Positions 17,150 to 24,711 of a stretch of 33,419 nucleotides of DNA are shown piece by piece (the first letter of the stretch is position 1; each line of letters opens with the position of its first letter). The notes below the pieces were generated by a model that saw nothing but the letters and a program-made list of their open reading frames with translations, did no database searches and was not told where the DNA came from. Where the stretch lies: positions 1 through 33,419 of the forward strand of contig JANXQR010000647.1 in NCBI GenBank assembly GCA_025353435.1. The letters run 5' to 3'. The position numbers and the translations under genes were made by a program. The DNA comes from Acidobacteriota bacterium. Lineage in GTDB: Bacteria > Acidobacteriota > Terriglobia > Terriglobales > Acidobacteriaceae.

Positions 17150-18615
17150 TTTCCTCCGGCAAGCCGCAACGTCTCAACGAATACACTCAACTCGTGAGGA
17201 ACTGTTCGTCTGCGATGGTATTACCTACTCGTCTTCTGTCTGCGGCTCTATTTGCCATCACTCTCCCGGCTTCTGGCAGCGTGGTAGCTCAGTCGCTTCA
17301 GCTCCGCCCGGAAAAACCTCAACCAAGCGTCCCGCAATTGAAAAGTGATTCATCCCCGGCACCACGGGCGACGCCCATTCTGCCTTCAGGAACGTGCTTT
17401 CAGGTAGAGATATCCCGCAATTACCCGATGAAAGCCGGCGAGGCTCTCGAAGGCCGTCTCGTCTACCCGCTCTATTTCGACGGCAATCTCGTTGTCGCGG
17501 CAAACACGCCGGTGAGGGGAACAGTCGTCGAACTCCAACCTGACCGCAAAGCGCGCTGGCATGCACGCCTCCGGGGCGATCTCACTCCATTCCACATTGC
17601 CAACGTTCGATTTGACCAACTTGCGCTGCCCGAGGGACAGCGTGCCATCCAGACAAGCGGAGTAGTGACTGGCGCGCCAGTGCTGCGTCTCTACGCTCCC
17701 GGCGCTGCCCCGAAGCGGTCGTTCATTCGGAAAAATTGGGACATTGCCAAGGCTCGGCTTCATGAGCAAGTAGCATTCTTTACCGATCCCGGCCGAGGCC
17801 AGCGCGCGCTTGAGATTCTCTACCACCAGCTCCCTTATCACCCCGAGCACATTCCAGCGCACACGGCGTGGACTTTTGAGATATCCGCACCACTGACCCT
17901 GTCCGACCTTCCAAAGAGCGCCGCATCTCCCTCAGAACCCACCACCATCCCCGGTCGGCCCGAGGTTTGGTCTGTGCGGGCTCTCCTAGTCAGTGAAGTC
18001 ACCTCCGCCACCGCCAAACCCGGTGACCTTGTTGAGGCCCTGGTCGTCGAACCCGTGTTCGATAAAGATCGCCAACTCGTAGTTCCTCAGGGCTCTTTGC
18101 TAGTCGGCAGGGTCACCACAACAAAATCTGCACGCTCATTCGGCCGCAACGGCAAACTCCGCTTCACATTCCAGCAGGTGCGTTTTCCGCACGACGCAGG
18201 AGCACCGGCCACCGATCAGCCGGTCCAGGGTGCACTCTCGGGGGCGACGGCTCAAAGCACTGCTGGACTAACTCTTGACGCCGAAGGAACCGTGAGCCCG
18301 AAGAGCCAGTCGAGCGTCATTGCTCCCCTGTTGCTCTCCATGTTGGCCGGACGCGCCCTGGACAATGACGGAAATCTCACCGTCCAGACCGGCGTCTCGT
18401 CGAACGGGTTCGGCCTCATAGGCAGAGTCGTAGGCCTCGCTGCCCGCAATCGAAACATCGCTGCCGGGTTGGGGTTCTACGCCGCCGCGCTCTCGACTTA
18501 CGAGAACTTCCTGCGCCCCGGCCATGACGTTGACTTCCCCAAAGACACGCGCATCGAAATTGAGACGACGCCCCTCCGAGCGCCCGTCCTGAAACCAGAT
18601 CCTCCAACTGAATAA
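17146..18615 (+). CDS. Secreted protein of unknown function, beta-rich, with VirB10/TrbI-like stretches
   Basis: I do not recognise this 489-residue protein as a named family. A hydrophobic stretch near residues 25-49 (LPTRLLSAALFAITLPASGSVVAQ) should be a signal sequence after an unusually long N-terminal region; an ATG at 17215 would give a conventional one. ATG 17146 is preferred because AGGA lies five bases before it and it overlaps the DUF421 stop. The body has two similar beta-rich units: ILPSGTCFQVEISRNYPMKAGEALEGRLVYPLY...NTPVRGTVVEL and VEALVVEPVFDKDRQLVVPQGSLLVGRVTTTKSARSFGRNGKLRFTFQQVRFP. The second resembles the 'PxGSxLxGxV' pattern of TrbI/VirB10-type proteins. Coupling suggests a shared envelope role with DUF421, but no function is asserted. 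Confidence 0.75.
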   Translation: MISSGKPQRLNEYTQLVRNCSSAMVLPTRLLSAALFAITLPASGSVVAQSLQLRPEKPQPSVPQLKSDSSPAPRATPILPSGTCFQVEISRNYPMKAGEALEGRLVYPLYFDGNLVVAANTPVRGTVVELQPDRKARWHARLRGDLTPFHIANVRFDQLALPEGQRAIQTSGVVTGAPVLRLYAPGAAPKRSFIRKNWDIAKARLHEQVAFFTDPGRGQRALEILYHQLPYHPEHIPAHTAWTFEISAPLTLSDLPKSAASPSEPTTIPGRPEVWSVRALLVSEVTSATAKPGDLVEALVVEPVFDKDRQLVVPQGSLLVGRVTTTKSARSFGRNGKLRFTFQQVRFPHDAGAPATDQPVQGALSGATAQSTAGLTLDAEGTVSPKSQSSVIAPLLLSMLAGRALDNDGNLTVQTGVSSNGFGLIGRVVGLAARNRNIAAGLGFYAAALSTYENFLRPGHDVDFPKDTRIEIETTPLRAPVLKPDPPTE

Positions 18616-18650
18616 ATATCTGTTGCAGATATATCTGTATCGGATATAAT
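18616..18650 (+). promoter_or_regulatory. PadR promoter with overlapping operator palindromes
   Basis: Two inverted repeats overlap here: ATATCTG-TTG-CAGATAT (18616-18632) and TATATC-N7-GATATA (18630-18648). They cover a possible -35 (TTGCAG, 18623-18628), a 16-bp spacer and a perfect TATAAT -10 (18645-18650). Six bases separate the -10 box from ATG 18657, placing the transcription start on or next to the start codon, and there is no ribosome-binding site. This looks like an autorepressed, leaderless promoter for the PadR gene. Confidence 0.7.
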
Positions 18651-18656
18651 GACGCC

Positions 18657-18998
18657 ATGGCAACTGCTGATAGCTCATCCCCACTCACCCCAGCCGTATT
18701 CGCCATTCTGCTGGCGCTTGCTGAGGACAACAAGCATGGCTACGCGATCATGAAGGAAGCCAACACGCCCAAGGGCGGCTGCGTCTCCATGGGCCCCGGA
18801 ACTCTGTACGGCACGCTCGATCGCCTGATGCGCGACGGCTTGGTGGAAGAAACAGGCATGACTGACAATGAGCGTCGCCGTTACTATCGGCTCACCGCGG
18901 ACGGCCGCGCCGCTGTGAGCGCCGAAGTCGTTCGGCTCGATGCGGCGGTTTCGTCCGCCCGTTCATTGGGGCTCATCCCTAAGCGAGTGCGATCATGA
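18657..18998 (+). CDS. PadR-family transcriptional regulator
   Basis: This 113-residue cytoplasmic DNA-binding protein has the PadR winged-helix core: TPAVFAILLALAEDNKHGYAIMKEAN, then GPGTLYGTLDRLMRDGLVEE and the wing ERRRYYRLTADGRAAV. It has a short C-terminal helix for dimerisation, as in small PadR-s2 proteins. It should bind the ATATC/GATAT palindromes that overlap its own promoter and repress itself together with the downstream gene. Its TGA overlaps the next ATG (ATGA), which fits a regulator/membrane-protein pair. PadR partners in acidobacteria are often permeases of the ADOP kind; here the partner instead has only the permease-prefix-like start. Ligand unknown. Confidence 0.93.
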   Translation: MATADSSSPLTPAVFAILLALAEDNKHGYAIMKEANTPKGGCVSMGPGTLYGTLDRLMRDGLVEETGMTDNERRRYYRLTADGRAAVSAEVVRLDAAVSSARSLGLIPKRVRS

Positions 18999-19810
18999 GC
19001 AAACTACTCTTCAATGGCAGCGTTGAAAAGCTGTACTCACTCGCGCTCAGACTCTACCCGCAGCCGTTCCGTGATGCGTACGCGCCTCAAATGCGACAGA
19101 CGTTGAGGGACGCGTTGACCGATCGAGTATCTCGACGGCCCTATTTCCTGAATCTGATTGCCAGGGATCTAATTACTTCAATATTCAAGGAGTACTTGAG
19201 TATGTTCCGTGAACTTTACGCTCGCCCCGCACTGATTTTCAACGCCATCATTCTCGCCGGAATCGCCTCCGGAATTGCCCTGGCGCTCTATGCCATTCCG
19301 CAACAGGTTCTGCGCAATGGCGCCAACGATCCACAGATCCAACTCGCCACGGACGCGGTTGCACGGCTCGAGGACGGCGCGGCCCTTTCAGAAGCCATCC
19401 CCGCAGGAAACGTGGATATGGCCCGCAGCCTGGCGCCATTTATCATCGCTTACGACAACCAGGGAAAGCCGCTCGCATCACAGGCAAAGCTTAACGGCGG
19501 GGTTCCGGTTCTCCCAACCGGAGTCTTCGATTACGTGCGCCAGCATGGTGAAGAGCGCGTGAGCTGGCAGCCTATCCTAGGGAATACGCGAGGCGTTCGC
19601 ATCGCCGCTGTCGTTGAACGAGTCGGGGGCGCTCATCCGGGATTCGTGCTTGCAGGAAGATCTCTCCGCGAGGTGGAATTGCGCGAAGCCCAAGTGGAGC
19701 AGATGGCCGGCCTCACCTGGATTGGCATGCTCGCTCTAATCGTCATTGGAACACTGGCCTACGGCTGGCTGACGCGCTCGCCTGTTCAGCGGTTGGCAAC
19801 AAGTATTTGA
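18995..19810 (+). CDS. Membrane protein with ADOP-prefix-like N-terminus and extracytoplasmic sensor-like domain
   Basis: This 271-residue protein is translationally coupled to PadR. Residues 1-65 (YSLALRLYPQPFRDAYAPQMRQTLRDAL...NLIARDLITSIFKEYL) resemble the cytoplasmic prefix found before PadR-linked acidobacterial permeases. A membrane helix (about 79-101, ALIFNAIILAGIASGIALALYAI), an extracytoplasmic domain (about 102-240) and a second helix (about 242-262, WIGMLALIVIGTLAYGWL) follow. The outer domain, with FIIAYDNQGKPLASQAKLNG, VSWQPI and GFVLAGRSLREVE, looks like the PAS/Cache-type sensing modules of receptor kinases, but no kinase or permease follows. It may sense an envelope signal and relay it to PadR. 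This is inference from architecture and coupling; no named family is claimed beyond the prefix. Confidence 0.78.
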   Translation: MSKLLFNGSVEKLYSLALRLYPQPFRDAYAPQMRQTLRDALTDRVSRRPYFLNLIARDLITSIFKEYLSMFRELYARPALIFNAIILAGIASGIALALYAIPQQVLRNGANDPQIQLATDAVARLEDGAALSEAIPAGNVDMARSLAPFIIAYDNQGKPLASQAKLNGGVPVLPTGVFDYVRQHGEERVSWQPILGNTRGVRIAAVVERVGGAHPGFVLAGRSLREVELREAQVEQMAGLTWIGMLALIVIGTLAYGWLTRSPVQRLATSI

Positions 19811-19825
19811 AATCGACAAGCCGTG

Positions 19826-22543
19826 TCAACCATTCAGGAGGGTCTCCACTTCGTGGTGTAGGCGCTCCGTGATCGCCGCCTCGGTGGCCTCCAGCGGAAA
19901 CTGAATGGACCGACCAACCCGGACTTCGACTTTTCCCGAACGAAACCAGCCGCGGCCTTGCTTCTTCAATTCGCCAAGCCCGCAAATTGCGACGGGAAGC
20001 ACGGACACATTTGACTGTCGAACCAGCAGGCCGATTCCCGGACGAAAACGTGCCAACTGCCCTGCCGTCGACCGCGTGCCCTCAGGAAAAATCATTACAC
20101 TGAATCCGTGATCCAGCGCATCTCCGGCATGTGCGAAGCTGCGCTGAAAATCGCGATTGCGCGGAAGCGGAAAGACATTGAAAAGAGCAGTGAGAAGAAA
20201 ATAGGCTACAGGACCGAACGGATAGAAACGTCCGTATTTCCCTAAGGACTCAGGGTTGCGGAAATGGCGATAGTCCTCAAGCATCTCACCCGACATTGCC
20301 ACCGCGATGCGTCGGCGCAACCATCCGGGCAGTGCATATTGCACAAGCGGACCATCGTATGAGGTCACATGGTTGGCGATGATGAGCATCGGCTTTGACG
20401 TGTCTCCGATCGCTCCGGTCGCCTCACGCGCTGCCACGCGCGGATCAGCGAGAAACCAAATGAGTGGCCGCGCGATGAGTTCGAGAAATGCGACCCGTAT
20501 CCAGTAAACAGGCTTGAGCCACGGCCAGCGCGGGTAGATGTATTGCCGGGTCGCAACTTCCATCGCAACATTGGGAATCTGACGCGGAGGTTCTTTGACT
20601 GAGGTATCAAAGGCCGACGCATTTCCTTCGGCAGCGTGACAGGCCGCAGTGGCAGTCGCCCGAACTTCAATCGGCGACTTGTCGAGGCCGATGCCGTGCG
20701 CGGAAACTGCGAAGTGGTCGCCATCAGAGTGAACCAGCTTGCGTAGTTCTCCTAGAGTCTGCAACTGCTCAAGCAAGCCACTCTCCGGCGGCATCCCAAG
20801 CTTTTCCTCGATTGCGGCAGCAAGCTGCACGCGACCCAGGCTGTCAATATTCAGATCTTCTGCGAGGCGCAGTTCATCCCCAGACCCTGGCGGTGCTTCG
20901 CCGGTTATTTGGGTGATGAGCGAGAGAACCCAATCCGCAGACGGAGCGAAGGCCCCGGCTGCAAGGCGTGTTTCGGAGCTGGCCCGCGTTGCTGTAAGCC
21001 ATTCGGCAACTGCCTTGCGACGCACCTTTCCGGTAGACGTGCGAGGCAAGTCCGGTTCTGGCCACACCGCCCAGCGGCGTACGCGTTGAAAGTCCCCGAG
21101 TCTCGCATTCGCGGCTTCAATCGCACCTGCCGCCAGGTCTGCCGAGCCTCGCATGGCAAGCACCGCGAAAGGCTCAGGGCCGGATGGCGTTTCCGTTGCA
21201 ACAACCGCGCAGGCAGCCACTCCCGGCTGATCTTCAATGGCCGCTTCAAGATCCTCGGGATGGATATTCACTCCCGCCGCAGTAACAATCACCTCGCTCT
21301 TGCGACCAAGAAAGCGAAGCTCTCCCGTAGACTGTGCTTCAGCAAGATCGCCGGTAGCGAGCCACTCATCCTCGCGTTCGCGAAGTTGGCCACCCGACCA
21401 GGTTGCAGTTGAGATCATCGCGCCCCGCACCAGCACTTCACCATCCGGCCCGATCTTGACTTCGCGACCGGGAAGGGGCTTGCCAATGGTCCCGCTCGCC
21501 ACGTGAAAAGGATGATTCAGCGTGATGAGCGCAGTGGTCTCGGTCATCCCGTACCCCTGAACAACCACGAAGCCAAGCGCGTTCCAGAACTGCTCCACGG
21601 CAGGAGGCAGCGCCCCTCCACCGGAGATTAGCGCCCAGAATTTGAAGCCGAATGCATCGTGCACACCGCGAAAACGCCACCACTTCTTCCACACACGAAT
21701 TCCATGCGATTGCGCCACAGATTCAGCCAATTCTGGAGTGGTAGCTTCGAGATGCGTTTTAAGTAATGCGAAGACTCGCGGCACTGCGGCAAGAACCGAG
21801 ATGCGCTCGCGCTTGATGGTTTCGATCAGGCGTGGCGCAACAAGCCGGCTCTCGAAATGGACCTCGGCACGAAAGATTGGCGGAATCCACAAGCCCATCG
21901 TCTGCCCGAACACATGACTCAGCGGGAGCGTGTGCAGGAAACGCAGAGGATGAACGTACTTTTCATAGCGCAGGTACTTCTGCGCACCGCTCTCAATCGG
22001 CCCGATGCTCGCCAACACATTGCCGTGCGTGTGCACAATGCCTTTGGGATCTCCAGTGGTGCCTGATGTAAAGAGAATCTGCAACGGCGTTTCGCGGCCC
22101 AGGTTTGGAACGGCGCCTTTCCCTGATTCGGGAAGAATCGCATTCCACTCCTCAAAGCTGATTCGTGGAAACGCAAGGCTGCCTTCGCCCGGCAATTGCC
22201 GCAGAAGAAGCGAGTCGCCAACGGCGAGTTTCGACTGCACATCGGCCGTGACCCGGGCGGCGAAATCAGCGCTGCCATGGGCATCCAGGGGAACCACCAG
22301 AACGCCGCGAAGAATGCAGCCATGAAATGCCGCGATCCATTCTGCGCTATTCTCGGCCCACAGAATGACCCGATCGCCGGGACCGATACCTCGTTCCGCC
22401 AGCAGCCCCGCAAAGCGGCTGGCTATCCGCGCAATGTCTCCATAAGTGGACACGCGGCGCCGGTTGCCTTGATAGGAAACCACGGCAATTTCGCGGTCAT
22501 AACGGCGGAAATCTTCAACGAGTGTAGCCAGGTTTTCGCGCAT
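19826..22543 (-). CDS. Tri-domain acyl-CoA/ACP ligase - acyl carrier protein - PlsC acyltransferase fusion
   Basis: This 905-residue protein has three domains. Residues about 1-515 are an AMP-forming ligase with P-loop LFTSGTTGDPKG (157-168), YGMTET (331-336), TGDL (397-400) and catalytic Lys506 in STGKVRRK. Residues about 530-605 form an acyl carrier protein domain with the phosphopantetheine serine at Ser568 (NIDSLG). Residues about 665-905 are a PlsC glycerolipid acyltransferase with NHVTSYD (724-730) and FPEGTRS (819-825). All catalytic residues are present. A plausible scheme is that a fatty acid is activated, loaded on the built-in carrier and passed to a lysophospholipid or other acceptor, as E. 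coli Aas does; but Aas has the acyltransferase first and no internal carrier. ATG 22543 lacks a clear ribosome-binding site. The gene stands alone and ends 15 bp from the convergent PadR-partner gene. Confidence 0.93.
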   Translation of the reverse strand: MRENLATLVEDFRRYDREIAVVSYQGNRRRVSTYGDIARIASRFAGLLAERGIGPGDRVILWAENSAEWIAAFHGCILRGVLVVPLDAHGSADFAARVTADVQSKLAVGDSLLLRQLPGEGSLAFPRISFEEWNAILPESGKGAVPNLGRETPLQILFTSGTTGDPKGIVHTHGNVLASIGPIESGAQKYLRYEKYVHPLRFLHTLPLSHVFGQTMGLWIPPIFRAEVHFESRLVAPRLIETIKRERISVLAAVPRVFALLKTHLEATTPELAESVAQSHGIRVWKKWWRFRGVHDAFGFKFWALISGGGALPPAVEQFWNALGFVVVQGYGMTETTALITLNHPFHVASGTIGKPLPGREVKIGPDGEVLVRGAMISTATWSGGQLREREDEWLATGDLAEAQSTGELRFLGRKSEVIVTAAGVNIHPEDLEAAIEDQPGVAACAVVATETPSGPEPFAVLAMRGSADLAAGAIEAANARLGDFQRVRRWAVWPEPDLPRTSTGKVRRKAVAEWLTATRASSETRLAAGAFAPSADWVLSLITQITGEAPPGSGDELRLAEDLNIDSLGRVQLAAAIEEKLGMPPESGLLEQLQTLGELRKLVHSDGDHFAVSAHGIGLDKSPIEVRATATAACHAAEGNASAFDTSVKEPPRQIPNVAMEVATRQYIYPRWPWLKPVYWIRVAFLELIARPLIWFLADPRVAAREATGAIGDTSKPMLIIANHVTSYDGPLVQYALPGWLRRRIAVAMSGEMLEDYRHFRNPESLGKYGRFYPFGPVAYFLLTALFNVFPLPRNRDFQRSFAHAGDALDHGFSVMIFPEGTRSTAGQLARFRPGIGLLVRQSNVSVLPVAICGLGELKKQGRGWFRSGKVEVRVGRSIQFPLEATEAAITERLHHEVETLLNG

Positions 22544-22648
22544 CGAGTCAGCACGTTCATGGTAGCAGCGACAGGGCTACCAGCAGGCGTGCGGATTGTG
22601 ACACTTTACAAACCGCGCAGTTCGGTTGCGACGCGCGCGAGTAAAAGG

Positions 22649-23440
22649 TCAGCAGCCGCCACCAGTTGACGCCGAAGTATGCGGCTCTGCGGTCCCATTG
22701 GGCAGCAAGGGAATTTCACGCGCGGACCTCTCTTCGAGCATCTGCGGGTCGGCGAAGCGATAGCCCACGTAAAGGTCTGTCAGCAAATACATAGGATGCG
22801 CCGGATCGTCCTCGATCTTCTTGCGCAATTGACGCACGAAGGTTCTGAGATACTCAACTTCCTCGCGACACTCCGCTCCCCACACTGCAGTAAGCAGGCG
22901 CGCATAGGTCACGACCCGGCCTGCGCGGCTCATCAGGCAGTGGAGGATGTCGAACTCCTTACGAGTAAGGTGGATCAATTCGCCGCGCCTGGTGACACTC
23001 CGGCGTGACGGGATCAAGCGAATCTCACCAATATCAATGGGCGCATCTTCAGCGCGGGCCGGTGCATGGGCTCGCCGCACCGCCGCGCGAATCCGCGCCA
23101 CCAGCTCGCGCACTCCGAACGGCTTGGTAACGTAATCGTCGGCTCCCATCTCGAGTGCCTGAACCTTTTCGTTCTCGCCATCGCGCACGGTCAGCATAAG
23201 AACAGGAAGCCTGGGGGCAGAAGCACGAATACGGCGTAGCGTTTCGATGCCGCCAATACCAGGCATATTCACATCCAGCAGAACGGCGTCGAACGACTCG
23301 GTCCGAAGGACATCGAGAGCCATCTCCCCACGCGAGACCTCAGTGACTTCAAATCCCAATTCGACCAGCGGAGGGCGAAGCGCACGCCGGATCGCCGGTT
23401 CGTCATCAACAACAAGGACTCGAAGGTTCGACTGAGTCAT
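22649..23440 (-). CDS. kdpE: OmpR-family response regulator, KdpE-like
   Basis: This 263-residue regulator has a receiver domain with acidic residues Asp12/Asp13, phospho-acceptor Asp56 (VLLDVNMPG), Thr84 and Lys106 (TKPFG), followed by a winged-helix DNA-binding domain. The recognition region EVEYLRTFVRQLRKKIEDDPAHPMYLLTDLYVGYRF is close to the KdpE subgroup. A Ser/Thr/Gly tail of about 30 residues beyond YRF is longer than usual. ATG 23440 follows AAGGAG at six bases and overlaps the kinase stop as ATGA, so kinase and regulator are coupled. KdpE normally controls the Kdp potassium ATPase, but no kdpFABC lies in the window, so the symbol describes similarity; the regulon may differ. Confidence 0.88.
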   Translation of the reverse strand: MTQSNLRVLVVDDEPAIRRALRPPLVELGFEVTEVSRGEMALDVLRTESFDAVLLDVNMPGIGGIETLRRIRASAPRLPVLMLTVRDGENEKVQALEMGADDYVTKPFGVRELVARIRAAVRRAHAPARAEDAPIDIGEIRLIPSRRSVTRRGELIHLTRKEFDILHCLMSRAGRVVTYARLLTAVWGAECREEVEYLRTFVRQLRKKIEDDPAHPMYLLTDLYVGYRFADPQMLEERSAREIPLLPNGTAEPHTSASTGGGC

Positions 23441-24681
23441 GGGGTACTCCTTTGCTTTTCCGCATCCGTAGCGGCGATGCCGGTACTTGAACCAGCGATG
23501 TTGCGATCTGGGATGGCTGCAAAAAACGTGGTTCCCGCAGTGTCATCGCTTGAAACCCACACCGATCCCTTGTGAGCCAGAGCCGCGCGCTTGGCAATCG
23601 ACAACCCAATCCCGGTGCCCGCAGCGCTTGTCGAGGAAGAGGACGAGCGATAGTAACGGTCGAAGATTCGATCGCGCTCTGCAGGGGGAATCACCGGGCC
23701 TACGCTGTGGACCGAGAACAGAATCTCGCGGCCTGCTCGCTCGGCGCGCACTGTAATCATTGAGCCCGCATAGGAATACTTGCATGCGTTGTCGAGGTAC
23801 TGGGTCAGCAACATCACGACCAGACCGCGGTCAGATTCAAAAGCAAGCCCTGGTTCAGGAAGCTCGACCTGAATATCCGCGTCTGCCGAGCGCTCGCCAA
23901 GTCCGTCAATTACTTCTTCGATCAGAGAGTCCGCCGTGGTCATTTCCGGATGGAGCCTCGCAAACGGCGCGTCAGGATCACCTGACTCCAGGCGTGCGGT
24001 GGTGAGCAGGCGCGTCGTCAGCTCATTGAGCAGGCTGGCTTGTTCATCAATGAGCGAGACGAGTTCAGCCTGCGCCGGTGACAAGCGCCCCATCTCAGAT
24101 AAGCCGCTGCTCGCTGCTCGGATCGCCGTAAGCGGAGTCTTGTAGGCATGAGCCAGATTATCGAGCACGGTTGCCCTCATCTGTTCTGCTTGGCGCTCGG
24201 CTTCGATACGGCTCTCATTTGCCGTTGCACGATAGCGATCGAACGTGATGGCAATGACGGCGGCAAGGAGACTATTCGTCAGCGGACTGGTCTCGCCGCG
24301 CAATACCAGGCTGCCGATCGGCACCGCCCCCATGCGAATCACGCGCCTGCTGGTCCCGGTGCTGGGATCATCGTTTGAGGTCTCGAAGTGAAATGCGTTT
24401 TGCACGAGCTCGCTTGGATCGACGGTCCAATCTCCCGACTGGTAAACCTCATGAAGATCGGCATCAAAAACTGCGATTGCAGCAAGTCCGAATAGTTGGC
24501 GGATGTGTTCGGCCAGGTGCTGGCCCGGCTTCTCGCTCAGGTTCATCTGCAGCGTTCGTCGGGTGAACTCGAGCAAATTTGCCATCTGGGCAGCAGAAGT
24601 GCGATCGCGACGGGTAAGCCGGGACACATGTAATGCGCGCCCCAGCACAGGCGTCAGCCGGCGACGGCGAAAAGCGCCCAT
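23437..24681 (-). CDS. Sensor histidine kinase, KdpD C-terminal-like, no membrane segment
   Basis: This roughly 414-residue kinase has a GAF-like N-terminal region (LAEHIRQLFGLAAIAVFDADLHEVYQSGD), a dimerisation helix with phospho-acceptor His (LDNLAHAYKTPLTAI, about His178), N-box LDNACKYS and G-box AGTGIGLSIAK. The segment RATVLDNLAH.YKTPLTAIRAASSGL matches the KdpD pattern, but the KdpD/USP domains and the four membrane helices of full KdpD are absent, so it should be cytoplasmic. The start is uncertain. ATG 24681 gives MGAFRRRRL; a TTG at 24711 adds ten residues; neither has a strong ribosome-binding site. It is first in a two-gene operon with the KdpE-like regulator. Confidence 0.87.
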   Translation of the reverse strand: MGAFRRRRLTPVLGRALHVSRLTRRDRTSAAQMANLLEFTRRTLQMNLSEKPGQHLAEHIRQLFGLAAIAVFDADLHEVYQSGDWTVDPSELVQNAFHFETSNDDPSTGTSRRVIRMGAVPIGSLVLRGETSPLTNSLLAAVIAITFDRYRATANESRIEAERQAEQMRATVLDNLAHAYKTPLTAIRAASSGLSEMGRLSPAQAELVSLIDEQASLLNELTTRLLTTARLESGDPDAPFARLHPEMTTADSLIEEVIDGLGERSADADIQVELPEPGLAFESDRGLVVMLLTQYLDNACKYSYAGSMITVRAERAGREILFSVHSVGPVIPPAERDRIFDRYYRSSSSSTSAAGTGIGLSIAKRAALAHKGSVWVSSDDTAGTTFFAAIPDRNIAGSSTGIAATDAEKQRSTP

Positions 24682-24711
24682 GATGCCCTTGATTGGATGC
24701 AATCCCGACAA

